Source: Pseudomonadota bacterium (lineage in GTDB: Bacteria > Pseudomonadota > Alphaproteobacteria > Acetobacterales > Acetobacteraceae). Taken from it: 50,925 bases of DNA. The notes below the pieces were generated by a model that was given only the letters and a program-made list of their open reading frames with translations, did not search any database and was not told the DNA's origin. Location: the NCBI GenBank assembly GCA_018971725.1, contig JAGXAE010000002.1:1-50925 (forward strand). Reading direction: 5' to 3'. Positions within the stretch are counted from its first letter, which is position 1. The number at the start of each line of letters is the position of its first letter. Shown piece by piece: positions 16,882 through 25,636 of the stretch. The translations under genes and the position numbers were made by a program.

Positions 16882-18788
16882 GGAATCAGCCTTTCAATGA
16901 TGAGGTCCGCCGCCTGCTCCGGCGTCATCTTCGCGGTGTTGATGTGAATTTCAGGGTCATATGGCGGCTCGTAAGGACTGTCGATGCCGGTGAAATTCTT
17001 CAGCTCGCCGGAACGGGCTTTTTTATAAAGCCCCTTCACGTCGCGGCGTTCGGCTTCTTCCAAGGCTGTGTCTATGAAGATTTCCACGAACTCGCCGGGC
17101 GCCATCATCTTGCGCACCATCTCGCGCTCCGACCGGAAGGGCGAGATGAAGGCGGTGATGACGATGAGGCCGGCATCGCTCATCAGCTTCGCCACCTCGC
17201 CCACGCGGCGGATGTTCTCGATCCGGTCCGCCTCGGTAAAGCCGAGATCCTTGTTCAGCCCATGGCGGACATTATCGCCATCCAGCAGGAAGGTGTGGCG
17301 GTTCATCCGCACCAGCTTCTTTTCCACCAGATTGGCGATGGTGGATTTGCCGGCGCCGGACAAGCCCGTGAACCAAAGCACGGCGGGCTTCTGATTCTTC
17401 AGGCCCGCATGAACCTCACGCGAAACATCCAGCGCCTGCCAATGCACATTCTGCGACCGGCGCAGCGAGAAGCTGAGCATGCCCGCCGCCACCGTGGCGT
17501 TTGTCATCTTGTCGATGACGATAAAGCCGCCCAAAGCGTGGTTCTTCTCGTATGGCTCGAAGGCGACCGGCCGGTCCGTGGTGATGTTCGCAACGCCGAT
17601 GGCGTTCAGCTCCAGCGTCTTCGCCGCCGCATGTTCCAGCGTGTTGACGTTGATCTGATATTTCGGCGCCTGGATGGAGGCGGACACGGTTTGCGTGCCA
17701 AGCTTGATCCAATAGGCGCGGCCCGGCGTCATTGCCTCATCGGACATCCAGACGATCGTGGCCTCGAACTGATCCGCCACCTGCACCGGCGCATCCGCCG
17801 GGGTGATGACATCGCCGCGTGAGCAATCGATCTCATCGGCGAAGCACAAAGTGACAGACTGCCCCGCGACCGCCTGCTGCAAATCGCCGTCCATGGTGAC
17901 AATGCGCGAAACGGTTGAGGTTTTGCCGGAGGGCAGAACCCGAACTTCATCGCCCGGCTTCACCACGCCACTGGCGATCTGCCCAGCGAACCCACGGAAG
18001 TCCAGATTCGGACGGTTCACCCATTGCACCGGCAGGCGCAACGGCTTGGCCTGGTCGGCGGTCACGTCCAGCTCCACCGTTTCCAAAAACTCTACTAACG
18101 GCACACCATTATACCAGGGCGTGTTTTCCGAGCGCGTGGTGATGTTATCGCCCGCATAGCCGGAGATGGGCATAGGGGTGAAATGCTTGATGCCGATGCC
18201 TTCCGCAAACTGCCGGTATTCGGCCACGATGGCGTCGTACTTGTCCTGGTCGTAACCGATCAGATCCATCTTGTTCACCGCCAGCACGATGTGGCGGATA
18301 CCGATAAGATGAGCGAGGTAGGAATGGCGGCGCGTCTGCGTCAGCACGCCTTTACGCGCATCGATAAGAATCACCGCGAGATCGGCGGTGGAGGCTCCGG
18401 TGACCATGTTGCGGGTGTATTGCTCATGGCCGGGCGTGTCGGCGACGATGAATTTACGCGTCTCTGTGGCGAAGAAACGATACGCCACGTCGATGGTGAT
18501 GCCCTGCTCGCGCTCGGCGGCGAGCCCATCAACCAGCAGCGCGAAATCGATATTCTGCCCCTGCGTGCCAACCTTCTTGGAATCGGCTTCCAAAGCGGCA
18601 AGCTGATCCTCGAAGATCATCTTTGAATCGTAAAGCAGCCGGCCTATGAGGGTGGATTTACCGTCATCCACCGAGCCGCAGGTAATGAAGCGCAGCAGCG
18701 ATTTATGCTGATGCTTCAACAGATAGGCGTCGATGTCCTGGGTGATCAGCGAATCGACCCTGTAGGAGCTTTCCTGGATCTCGCTCAT
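16878..18788 (-). CDS. cysNC: Fused sulfate adenylyltransferase GTPase subunit / APS kinase (CysN-CysC)
   Basis: A 636-residue fusion that activates sulfate to PAPS. The N-terminal part (about 1-440) is the CysN GTPase: P-loop GSVDDGKSTLIGRLLYD, G3 DTPGHEQYTRNM and G4 NKMD, followed by EF-Tu-like beta barrels. The C-terminal part (from about 460) is a full APS kinase: WFTGLSGAGKSTIANLVEKK, LDGDNVRHGLNKDLGF and FISPFRSERE. The start codon shares a base with the cysD stop (TGATG). Both halves retain their P-loops, so both activities are probably intact. CysNC fusions are common in alpha- and gammaproteobacteria. Confidence 0.96.
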   Translation of the reverse strand: MSEIQESSYRVDSLITQDIDAYLLKHQHKSLLRFITCGSVDDGKSTLIGRLLYDSKMIFEDQLAALEADSKKVGTQGQNIDFALLVDGLAAEREQGITIDVAYRFFATETRKFIVADTPGHEQYTRNMVTGASTADLAVILIDARKGVLTQTRRHSYLAHLIGIRHIVLAVNKMDLIGYDQDKYDAIVAEYRQFAEGIGIKHFTPMPISGYAGDNITTRSENTPWYNGVPLVEFLETVELDVTADQAKPLRLPVQWVNRPNLDFRGFAGQIASGVVKPGDEVRVLPSGKTSTVSRIVTMDGDLQQAVAGQSVTLCFADEIDCSRGDVITPADAPVQVADQFEATIVWMSDEAMTPGRAYWIKLGTQTVSASIQAPKYQINVNTLEHAAAKTLELNAIGVANITTDRPVAFEPYEKNHALGGFIVIDKMTNATVAAGMLSFSLRRSQNVHWQALDVSREVHAGLKNQKPAVLWFTGLSGAGKSTIANLVEKKLVRMNRHTFLLDGDNVRHGLNKDLGFTEADRIENIRRVGEVAKLMSDAGLIVITAFISPFRSEREMVRKMMAPGEFVEIFIDTALEEAERRDVKGLYKKARSGELKNFTGIDSPYEPPYDPEIHINTAKMTPEQAADLIIERLIP

Positions 18789-19708
18789 CAGAAATACCCC
18801 TCCTGCTTCTTCTTTTCCATGCTGGCGCCGCCTGCATCCTTGTCGATCACCCGGCCCTGGCGCTCAGAGGTGGTGGTGAGCAATGTTTCCTGGATCACCT
18901 CGGTGATGGAGTGCGCGTTGCTATCCACGGCACCCGAGAGCGGATAGCAGCCTAGCGTGCGGAACCGCACGGATCTCTGCACCGGCACCTCGCCGGGGTT
19001 CAGGCGGAAGCGCTCGTCATCCACCATGATCAAAAGCCCATCGCGCTCCACCACGGGGCGCTCAGCCGCGAAATACAGAGGCACGATGGGGATGTTTTCG
19101 AGGTGGATGTACTGCCAGATATCCAGCTCGGTCCAGTTGGAAATGGGGAACACGCGGATGCTCTCGCCCTTATTCTTGCGGGCGTTATAGAGGCTCCACA
19201 GTTCCGGGCGCTGGCTTTTCGGGTCCCAGCGATGATTGGCGGCACGGAAAGAGAAAATGCGCTCCTTCGCACGGCTCTTTTCCTCATCGCGGCGCGCGCC
19301 GCCAAAAGCCGCGTCGAAGCCGTATTTATCCAGCGCCTGCTTCAGCCCCTCGGTCTTCCACATATCGGTATGAAGCGGGCCATGGTCGAACGGGTTGATG
19401 TTCTTTTCCTTGGCCTCAGGGTTTTGATAAACCAGCAGCTCCATGCCGCTCTCACGCGCCATACGGTCACGCAGCTCGTACATGGCCTTGAACTTCCAGG
19501 TCGTGTCCACATGCAGCAGCGGGAAAGGCGGCGGCGCGGGATAGAAGGCCTTGCGCGCCAGATGCAGCATCACCGCACTGTCCTTGCCAACCGAATATAG
19601 CATCACCGGCTTCTCGGTCTCAGCCACCACTTCACGCATAATATGGATTGATTCAGCCTCTAGACGCTGCAAATGCGTCAAGCTCATCGTCACGTCCGGG
19701 GCTTGCAT
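18788..19708 (-). CDS. cysD: Sulfate adenylyltransferase small subunit CysD
   Basis: PP-loop ATP pyrophosphatase subunit of ATP sulfurylase; with CysN it forms APS from ATP and sulfate. The PP-loop is [13 protein letters not shown], followed by [18 protein letters not shown], the [16 protein letters not shown] signature and [16 protein letters not shown] set the start at the ATG at 19708 (306 residues), which has GGAG 10 nt upstream on the minus strand. Alternatives are an ATG at 19687 ([13 protein letters not shown], closest to the usual start but without a clear ribosome site) and a GTG at 19771. First gene of the cysD-cysNC-cysQ operon. Confidence 0.95.
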   Translation of the reverse strand: MQAPDVTMSLTHLQRLEAESIHIMREVVAETEKPVMLYSVGKDSAVMLHLARKAFYPAPPPFPLLHVDTTWKFKAMYELRDRMARESGMELLVYQNPEAKEKNINPFDHGPLHTDMWKTEGLKQALDKYGFDAAFGGARRDEEKSRAKERIFSFRAANHRWDPKSQRPELWSLYNARKNKGESIRVFPISNWTELDIWQYIHLENIPIVPLYFAAERPVVERDGLLIMVDDERFRLNPGEVPVQRSVRFRTLGCYPLSGAVDSNAHSITEVIQETLLTTTSERQGRVIDKDAGGASMEKKKQEGYF

Positions 19709-19731
19709 CCCAACTTGTCTCCGTCTCAACA

Positions 19732-19750
19732 TGGCACGTACTTGGCACGT
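19732..19750. promoter_or_regulatory. Tandem TGGCACGT repeat, possible operator or sigma-54-like site
   Basis: TGGCACGT occurs twice, at 19732-19739 and 19743-19750, exactly 11 bp (one helical turn) apart, just upstream of the likely cysD start. Read on the plus strand it also fits a sigma-54 -24/-12 element (TGGCACG, 4 nt, then TGGCA against TTGCW), pointing toward the SDR gene at 19961. If cysD used the GTG at 19771, the repeat would instead be coding. Confidence 0.35.
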
Positions 19751-19836
19751 GAAACCAGCGGCGACAAACACAAAAACCTTATATAAATCCGAACGCCGCC
19801 AGACAAAATTTTTACCCCGGAAGCGGCTGCCTCAAA

Positions 19837-19893
19837 TATATTCACCCAAAATCTATAAATCTTATTTTATATATAGGATTAATAGATAAATCA
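19837..19893. promoter_or_regulatory. AT-rich stretch in the cysD / SDR divergent gap
   Basis: Within the 252-nt gap between cysD and the SDR gene lies a strikingly AT-rich segment (TATAAAT at 19854-19860, then TTATTTTATATATAGG), set in otherwise GC-rich DNA. It is the natural place for divergent promoters. Several -10-like hexamers exist, but none pairs with a convincing -35, so I do not fix a promoter. Confidence 0.45.
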
Positions 19894-19960
19894 TCTGCCG
19901 GCCGGGCTTGGGTTTTGCGGCGGTCTCGTCTATCCGGGATGGCATGCAGGTGAGATTGAT

Positions 19961-20728
19961 ATGAAGGGCGTGCTTGTTACCGGCGGAGGCAAGCGGCTTG
20001 GCGCCGCCATTGCCCGCCATCTTGGCGCCAAGGGGCGGCATGTGTTCGTGCATCACCACGGCTCCTCCGATGGCGCGCGCCAAGTGGTAGCAGACATCAT
20101 GGCGGCAGGCGGAGAGGCAAGTTCCGTCCAGGCCGATCTGGGCGATGCCGCGGCAGTGGCAAGGCTTTATGCGGAATGCGAGGCGATATGCCCGGTCGAA
20201 CTCCTGGTCAACAACGCTTCGAGTTTTGTCTATGACACCGCCGCAAGCGCCACCGCCGAGACGCTGGATGCGCATATGCGGGTAAATCTGTTCGCGCCGG
20301 TGCTGCTGACGCAGAAATTGCACGCCGCACTTACCGCGCGCGGGGCACAAGGCGTGGCCATCAACATTGTGGATAACAAGGTGTTCGGGCTGAACCCGGA
20401 TTATTTCTCCTACACCTTAACCAAGGTCGCCTTGCAGGGAATGATCCAGATGCAGGCGATGGCGATGGCCCCCACCCTGCGCGTGGCCGGCATCGCACCC
20501 GGGATCACGCTGATCAGCGGCTTGCAGACGGAGGCGGAGTTTGATCGCAGCCACCGCAACAACCCGATGGGCATGGGCTGCACGCCGGAACAGATTCTAA
20601 ACGCCGTGGATTTCATCCTGGCCAGCCCCGCCTATCATGGACAGACCATGGTGATCGATGGCGGGCAGGTGCTCCAGCGCCGCCCGCGCGACGTGGTGTT
20701 TCTGGAAAAGGGCAAACCCGCGCCCTGA
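19961..20728 (+). CDS. SDR oxidoreductase, pteridine reductase / FolM-like
   Basis: A 255-residue short-chain dehydrogenase. The cofactor motif is TGGGKRLGAAIA, whose Arg is of the type that binds NADPH in pteridine reductases; NNASSFVYD matches the NNASSF of PTR1/FolM rather than the usual NNAG. The catalytic pair is in YFSYTLTK. This suggests reduction of dihydropteridines (dihydromonapterin or dihydrofolate), a cytoplasmic cofactor-recycling step. The ATG at 19961 follows a short GA-rich stretch. It lies divergent from cysD and convergent with the phosphatase-like gene, so no operon partner helps the assignment. A general SDR acting on another ketone remains possible. Confidence 0.8.
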   Translation: MKGVLVTGGGKRLGAAIARHLGAKGRHVFVHHHGSSDGARQVVADIMAAGGEASSVQADLGDAAAVARLYAECEAICPVELLVNNASSFVYDTAASATAETLDAHMRVNLFAPVLLTQKLHAALTARGAQGVAINIVDNKVFGLNPDYFSYTLTKVALQGMIQMQAMAMAPTLRVAGIAPGITLISGLQTEAEFDRSHRNNPMGMGCTPEQILNAVDFILASPAYHGQTMVIDGGQVLQRRPRDVVFLEKGKPAP

Positions 20729-20785
20729 GCCTAATTATTTCCGTTGGAGCCGATGTGGCACTTCCAACAAAAGTCCAACGCCCAT

Positions 20786-21292
20786 TCAGACGGAGGACAG
20801 CAGGTAATCCTCTCCAGCATATTGGTGCGGGCGGTCAATGCCCGCATGGTCGCCAATAAAGGCGGCCCACGCCCCGCCGGGGCGCCAGATTTTCGCCATG
20901 TCGGCAAAGGCTGTTTGGTAATCCCACCCCAGCACCTCCCGCCTGTACCGGTAGAAAAAGGCGGAAACCCTCGCATTCATAATGCAATGCACGTAAAGCG
21001 GTACGTCCTCCACTACCTTCAAAACGGCCAGGAAGCGGTTGAAATCCTCCTCCCGTGGCTCCTCGAACGAGACGGGGATATGGATGTAGCACATGCCCAG
21101 CGCCGCCACGGTTCCGGCCTCGTCCGTCAGGGCCAGCCTATGAGTATGCAGACCGAGATTGACCACATACCCAACGCCCAAAGCCGCGATTCGCAAAAGC
21201 TGCGCCTCGCTGGGCTGACCGGAGGTGACAGTCCGCTCGTCCAGCCGGAGCCAGTTGATGATGTCCCGCGGGTCCGACAAATTTCGATCCAT
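20786..21292 (-). CDS. Small protein tyrosine/dual-specificity phosphatase-like protein (C-X4-R)
   Basis: A 168-residue protein with a phosphatase-like fold: TSGQPSEAQL near the N terminus, a YVVNLGLH strand region, and the loop VHCIMNARVSAFFYRYR near residues 101-117. The presumed nucleophile C103 and R108 are separated by four residues instead of the five of classical phosphatases; I recall related bacterial proteins with the same HCxxNxR form. Phosphatase activity is therefore inferred and may be altered. The start is the ATG at 21292; the frame opens at a TTG (21319) that I reject. No clear ribosome site. Substrate unknown. It is divergent from the GGT-like gene (106-nt gap). Confidence 0.75.
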   Translation of the reverse strand: MDRNLSDPRDIINWLRLDERTVTSGQPSEAQLLRIAALGVGYVVNLGLHTHRLALTDEAGTVAALGMCYIHIPVSFEEPREEDFNRFLAVLKVVEDVPLYVHCIMNARVSAFFYRYRREVLGWDYQTAFADMAKIWRPGGAWAAFIGDHAGIDRPHQYAGEDYLLSSV

Positions 21293-21398
21293 TGCCGTAA
21301 TATGGTTCACACCCGGCAAACGGCAAGCGGTCCCGGCGTTGCGGGCGCGGTATTTCGCGGCTAATCAGGCCGGGTCAGTTTCTCAAGGGTTATTCAGC

Positions 21399-22658
21399 TT
21401 GCAGAACCGCCTATATCGCCTCGGCGTCCTCGCCTCTCTCGCCTTGCTCGCCGGTTGCGGCGCCGCCAATACACTCGGCCATCAGATTCTCGGGCTGAAT
21501 ACCGGCGGCAGCGACACATCCGGCGCCGTGCCCTCCGTGTTCGGCTATGCTGTGGCGGATGAACCGCAGGCGGCGCTGGTCGGGCGGGATATCCTGAACC
21601 GTGGCGGCAACGCCGTGGATGCCGCGGCGGCGGAGGGTTTTGCCCAGGCGGTGACCTTGCCTTCGCGCGGCGGCCTTGGCGGCGGCGGCGCCTGCCTGAT
21701 CAAGATGCCCAATGCCGATGGCAAAATGCAGCCGCCAGTAATGCTGGAATTCCCGGCCGGAGCTCCGGCTGCCAATGAGGGAGACCGCCCCGCCGCAGTG
21801 CCACTGCTGGCGCGCGGGCTGCTTGCCATGCAGGCGCGCTATGGGCAGTTGCCGCAATCGGCCGTGATTGTGCCGGCGGAGCGCCTGGCCGGCGGAGCGC
21901 AGATCTCACAGCCATTGGAATCCGATCTGCAAGTTGTGGGCAACGCCCTGCTGGCGGACCCGCAAGCCGCCGCCATATTTGCTCCGGGCGGGCAAATGCT
22001 GGCGGAAGGTGCCACCTTCCAGCAGCCTGACCTTGCCACCACGCTTGAAAACCTGCGCGCAAACGGTGTCAGCGGGCTTTATGCCGGAACCAGCGCCGCG
22101 CAGTTCGCGCAAGCTGCGGATGCGGCCGGCGGCGGGTTGACGGCGCAAGACCTGCTCGACGCCACGCCGAAATATGGCATGCCGGAAACCACCCAGCAGA
22201 ACGGTTATGCCGTGGCCAGCCTGCCGGCGGCCACCGCCGGCACCGGCGAGGCACTACCCGCCTCCGCCAGCTTCATGACGCTGGACAAAAATGGCGGCGC
22301 GGTGATCTGCGTGACCTCGATGAACAATCTGTTCGGCACCGGGCGCATTGCCCCCGGCACGGGCGTGCTACTGGCGGCATCGCCGCGCACCAACCCCACC
22401 CCGAACTTGGCCGCTGCCATGGCTTATACCACCGGCAGCTACGCCTTCCGCGCCGCCGCCACCGGCACCGGGCAGAATGAGGCGGATGAGGCGGCACGGA
22501 TCGGCCTCGCCAATGCGCTAACCGGCCAGAACGAGCCGGTTCCCGAACCGGGCCGGGCGAATATCATCTCCTGCCCCGGCAATGTGCCGGGCGGCGAGGC
22601 CAGCTGCCGCGCCAGCGCCGCACCCGATGGAAACGGCCTTGCCATCGGCGGGCGGTAG
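21399..22658 (+). CDS. Gamma-glutamyltransferase-like lipoprotein, divergent
   Basis: A 419-residue predicted lipoprotein: signal LGVLASLALLAGC with lipobox L17-A18-G19-C20. The N-terminal half matches the GGT large subunit (GGNAVDAAAAEGF and LPSRGGLGGGGACLI). The C-terminal part matches around the processing site (FMTLDKNGGAVICVTSMNN, then FGTGRIAPGTGVLLA). The enzyme's TTH at the cleavage point is replaced by S-A-S (S289 at the nucleophile position), the FRE(T/M)AP arginine motif is replaced by LEFPAGAP, and the protein is about 140 residues shorter than usual. Autoprocessing and classical activity are doubtful. The start is taken as the TTG at 21399 behind AAGGG; the longer open frame upstream runs over the divergent gene. 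Confidence 0.78.
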   Translation: MQNRLYRLGVLASLALLAGCGAANTLGHQILGLNTGGSDTSGAVPSVFGYAVADEPQAALVGRDILNRGGNAVDAAAAEGFAQAVTLPSRGGLGGGGACLIKMPNADGKMQPPVMLEFPAGAPAANEGDRPAAVPLLARGLLAMQARYGQLPQSAVIVPAERLAGGAQISQPLESDLQVVGNALLADPQAAAIFAPGGQMLAEGATFQQPDLATTLENLRANGVSGLYAGTSAAQFAQAADAAGGGLTAQDLLDATPKYGMPETTQQNGYAVASLPAATAGTGEALPASASFMTLDKNGGAVICVTSMNNLFGTGRIAPGTGVLLAASPRTNPTPNLAAAMAYTTGSYAFRAAATGTGQNEADEAARIGLANALTGQNEPVPEPGRANIISCPGNVPGGEASCRASAAPDGNGLAIGGR

Positions 22659-22667
22659 CACGGCACC

Positions 22668-23822
22668 ATGAAAATCGGCGCCGGGCGGGTGGTGCCGCCC
22701 TTCCGGGTGATGGATGTGGCCCGGGCAGCCAATGAACGGGCCGCCAACTTGCCGCCGGGCGCTCCCAAAATCCTGCGCATGGAAGTCGGCCAGCCCGGCA
22801 CCGGCCTGCCGCACGGGGCAAAACTCGCCGTGCAGGCGGCGCTGCAATCCGGCGACGCGCTGGGTTATACCGAGGCGCTGGGCCGTCCGTCGCTGCGGGC
22901 GCGCATCGCCCGGCACATGGAAGATTGGTACGGCGTGAAAATCCCCGCTGCCCGCATCGCCGTGACGCTCGGGGCCTCAGGGGCGTTTTCCCTGGCCTTT
23001 CTCGCGAGCTTCGATCAGGGCGACAAGGTGGCGCTGGCAGCCCCTTATTATCCGCCTTACGTGAACACGCTCACCGCGCTGGGCATGCGGCCCGTGGTTA
23101 TGCCCTGCGGGATCGAGACCGGGTTTCAGCCGACGACTGAGATGCTGGACGCCTTGCCGGAAAAACCGGCGGGGTTGATTATCGCCAGCCCGGCCAATCC
23201 AACCGGCTCCATGCTGGCCCCGGCGGAGCTGGAGGCGCTGTGCCGCTATTGCGATGAAAACGGCATCAGGCTGATCTCGGACGAGATTTACCACGGCCTC
23301 ACCTACGGCAAGCCCCAGGCCAGCGCGGCGCAGTTCTCGGCCAGCGCCGTCGTGGTGAACTCTTTTTCCAAATATTTCTCCATGACCGGCTGGCGCGTGG
23401 GCTGGATGGCGCTGCCGGAGGACATGGTGCGGGTGACCGAGCGCCTGGCGCAGAACATGTTCATCTGCCCGCCGCATATCGCGCAGATCGCGGCAGAGGC
23501 GGCGTTTACCTGCCGGGACGAGTTGGAAGCCAACCGTGCCACCTATCAAGCCGCGCGGAGCATTCTTACAACCGGGCTGCGCGAGGCGGGCTATTCCACC
23601 TTCGCCCCGCCGGACGGTGCCTTTTACGTTTATGCCGATGTCAGCAGCCGGGCGGAGGACAGCGCTCTGTTCTGCGACCAGCTTCTAGCCAGCCATAACA
23701 TTGCCGCCACGCCGGGGCTGGATTTCGACGCGGAGCGGGGCGGGCGCTATGTGCGGTTCAGCTATTGCGCTCCTTTGGCGGACATCGAAGACGCGGTGGC
23801 GCGACTCAAACAACCCGGCTGA
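22668..23822 (+). CDS. Class I/II pyridoxal-phosphate aminotransferase
   Basis: A 384-residue fold-type I aminotransferase of the aspartate-aminotransferase superfamily. Visible are ALGYTEALGRPSLRARIARH, the cofactor-contact region around LGASGAFSLAF, ASPANPTGSML, DEIYHGLTYG, the Schiff-base lysine in NSFSKYFSMTGWRVGWM, and the carboxylate-binding arginine in YVRFSYC. The donor and acceptor cannot be told from sequence. It follows the GGT-like gene by 9 nt and may be cotranscribed with it. The ATG at 22668 lacks a strong ribosome site, which would fit coupling. Confidence 0.9.
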   Translation: MKIGAGRVVPPFRVMDVARAANERAANLPPGAPKILRMEVGQPGTGLPHGAKLAVQAALQSGDALGYTEALGRPSLRARIARHMEDWYGVKIPAARIAVTLGASGAFSLAFLASFDQGDKVALAAPYYPPYVNTLTALGMRPVVMPCGIETGFQPTTEMLDALPEKPAGLIIASPANPTGSMLAPAELEALCRYCDENGIRLISDEIYHGLTYGKPQASAAQFSASAVVVNSFSKYFSMTGWRVGWMALPEDMVRVTERLAQNMFICPPHIAQIAAEAAFTCRDELEANRATYQAARSILTTGLREAGYSTFAPPDGAFYVYADVSSRAEDSALFCDQLLASHNIAATPGLDFDAERGGRYVRFSYCAPLADIEDAVARLKQPG

Positions 23823-23828
23823 GTTTAT

Positions 23829-23842
23829 TTACTCACGAGTAA
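23829..23842. promoter_or_regulatory. Palindromic operator-like site upstream of etfB
   Basis: TTACTCACGAGTAA is a perfect inverted repeat with 6-bp arms and a 2-nt centre, 81 nt before the etfB ATG and 6 nt after the aminotransferase stop. The size and spacing look like a TetR-family operator. No TetR gene is present in the window. Regulation of the etf-hbd genes by it is inferred. Confidence 0.5.
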
Positions 23843-23843
23843 G

Positions 23844-23892
23844 TGGGGGCTTTCCAGCGCCGGTAACATCCCATATCAAGGCTCAGCCCCCA
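23844..23892. other. Inverted repeat in the etfB leader
   Basis: TGGGGGCT (23844-23851) is complementary to AGCCCCCA (23885-23892), enclosing 33 nt. In RNA it could form a stable stem just upstream of the etfB ribosome site (about 23910-23914). It might shield the leader or end readthrough; there is no T-run, so it is not a classical terminator. Confidence 0.35.
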
Positions 23893-23923
23893 ATCGCGGG
23901 CCTGTTCACGAGGTATTGCAAAC

Positions 23924-24673
23924 ATGAAGTTACTTGTCGCGGTGAAGCGGGTGGTTGATTATAACGTCAAGGTTCGGGTGAAGTCGGACAAATCTGGCGT
24001 TGAGACCGCCGGCGTGAAGATGTCGATGAACCCGTTTGATGAGATCGCGGTTGAGGAAGCCGTCCGCCTCAAGGAAAAGGGCGTGGCGAGCGAGATCATC
24101 GCCATTTCCATTGGCGTGACACAGTCGCAGGAGACCATCCGCACCGCGCTCGCCATGGGTGCCGACCGCGGCATTCTTGTGGAAACCGATCTGGCGGTGG
24201 AACCGCTGGCGGTGGCCAAAATCCTGAAGGAAATGGCGCTGAAGGAAGATGTGGGTGCGGTAATCCTCGGCAAGCAGGCGATTGATGACGACATGAACGC
24301 CACCGGCCAGATGCTCGCCGCGCTGCTGGGCTGGCCGCAAGGCACCTTCGCTTCCAAGGTGGAGATCGCCGAAGGTGCGGCCACTGTCACCCGCGAGGTG
24401 GATGGCGGGCTGGAGACGGTGAAGCTGGCGCTGCCCGCCGTGATCACCGCTGATCTGCGCCTGAACGAACCGCGCTACGCCTCGCTGCCCAACATCATGA
24501 AGGCGCGCAAGAAGGCGATCGAAACGATGAAACCCGCCGATCTGAACGTGGATGTCACGCCGCGTTTGACCACGATCAATGTCAGCGAGCCGCCGGTCCG
24601 CAAATCTGGCATCAAGGTGCCGGATGTGGCCACCCTGGTGGACAAGCTGCGCAACGAAGCGAAGGTGATTTGA
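23924..24673 (+). CDS. etfB: Electron transfer flavoprotein beta subunit
   Basis: A 249-residue small ETF subunit. The start [19 protein letters not shown] is typical, followed by [21 protein letters not shown], the AMP-binding-type AMGADRG region, [28 protein letters not shown], and the signature block [31 protein letters not shown] carries electrons from acyl-CoA and related dehydrogenases to ETF-quinone oxidoreductase. Its stop lies 2 nt before the etfA ATG, so the two are cotranscribed. Confidence 0.97.
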   Translation: MKLLVAVKRVVDYNVKVRVKSDKSGVETAGVKMSMNPFDEIAVEEAVRLKEKGVASEIIAISIGVTQSQETIRTALAMGADRGILVETDLAVEPLAVAKILKEMALKEDVGAVILGKQAIDDDMNATGQMLAALLGWPQGTFASKVEIAEGAATVTREVDGGLETVKLALPAVITADLRLNEPRYASLPNIMKARKKAIETMKPADLNVDVTPRLTTINVSEPPVRKSGIKVPDVATLVDKLRNEAKVI

Positions 24674-24675
24674 CC

Positions 24676-25605
24676 ATGGCCGTTCTGGTTGTTCTGGATT
24701 TCGACGCCGAGGGCATCAAGCAGCCGTCGCGCTCCGCCATCGCCGCCGCGGCAAAACTGGGCGAAGTGCACGCGCTGGTGGCTGGCCAGGGTATTGGCAA
24801 CGTGGCGAAAGCCGCCTGCAAACTCTCCAACGTGGCGAAAGTGCTGGTGGCGGATGACGCCGCTTATGCGCACCATCTGGCCGAGCCGATGGCGGCGCTG
24901 ATCGTCTCGCTCGCGGGCAATTACAGCCACATTCTCCAGGCCGCCACGGCCTCGGGCAAGAACGTGCTGCCGCGCGTAGCGGCAATGCTGGATGTGCAGC
25001 CGATCTCCGATATCTCGGAGGTGGTGGATGCCGACACCTTCGTCCGCCCGATTTATGCGGGCAACGCGCTGGCTACGGTGAAATCCGCCGATGCGAAAAA
25101 GGTGCTCACCGTGCGCGCCGCCTCCTTCGACCCGGTGCCCGCCGAGGGCGGTTCAGCCGCCACGGAAAATGTGGCCGCCGCCGCGAATGGCGGCAAGTCC
25201 AGCTATGTGGGCGAGGAACTCTCCAAATCCGAGCGCCCCGAGCTTACCGCGGCGCGGGTGGTTATCTCCGGCGGGCGCGGCATGCAAAACAGCGAGAACT
25301 TCACCAAGCTGATCGAGCCGGTCGCGGACAAATTAGGAGCAGCGGTCGGCGCCTCCCGCGCCGCCGTGGACGCTGGCTATGTGCCGAACGATTACCAGGT
25401 CGGCCAGACCGGCAAGATCGTCGCACCCGAGTTGTACATCGCGGTCGGCATCTCCGGCGCCATCCAGCATCTGGCTGGCATGAAGGACAGCAAGGTTATT
25501 GTCGCCATCAATAAAGATGAAGACGCCCCAATCTTCCAGGTCGCCGATTACGGACTCGTCGGAGACCTGTTCACCGTGCTGCCAGAATTGGAAAAGGCTC
25601 TCTAA
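24676..25605 (+). CDS. etfA: Electron transfer flavoprotein alpha subunit
   Basis: A 309-residue large ETF subunit that binds FAD. The C-terminal FAD domain has the signature [52 protein letters not shown] and [20 protein letters not shown]. The N-terminal half ([16 protein letters not shown]) is the usual alpha-subunit fold. I place the start at the ATG at 24676, behind GAAGG at 24661-24665; the frame opens two codons earlier at a TTG. It forms the heterodimer with the preceding etfB product. Confidence 0.96.
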   Translation: MAVLVVLDFDAEGIKQPSRSAIAAAAKLGEVHALVAGQGIGNVAKAACKLSNVAKVLVADDAAYAHHLAEPMAALIVSLAGNYSHILQAATASGKNVLPRVAAMLDVQPISDISEVVDADTFVRPIYAGNALATVKSADAKKVLTVRAASFDPVPAEGGSAATENVAAAANGGKSSYVGEELSKSERPELTAARVVISGGRGMQNSENFTKLIEPVADKLGAAVGASRAAVDAGYVPNDYQVGQTGKIVAPELYIAVGISGAIQHLAGMKDSKVIVAINKDEDAPIFQVADYGLVGDLFTVLPELEKAL

Positions 25606-25636
25606 ATCATGAAATTGTCGAGCGAATGGTGCAACC

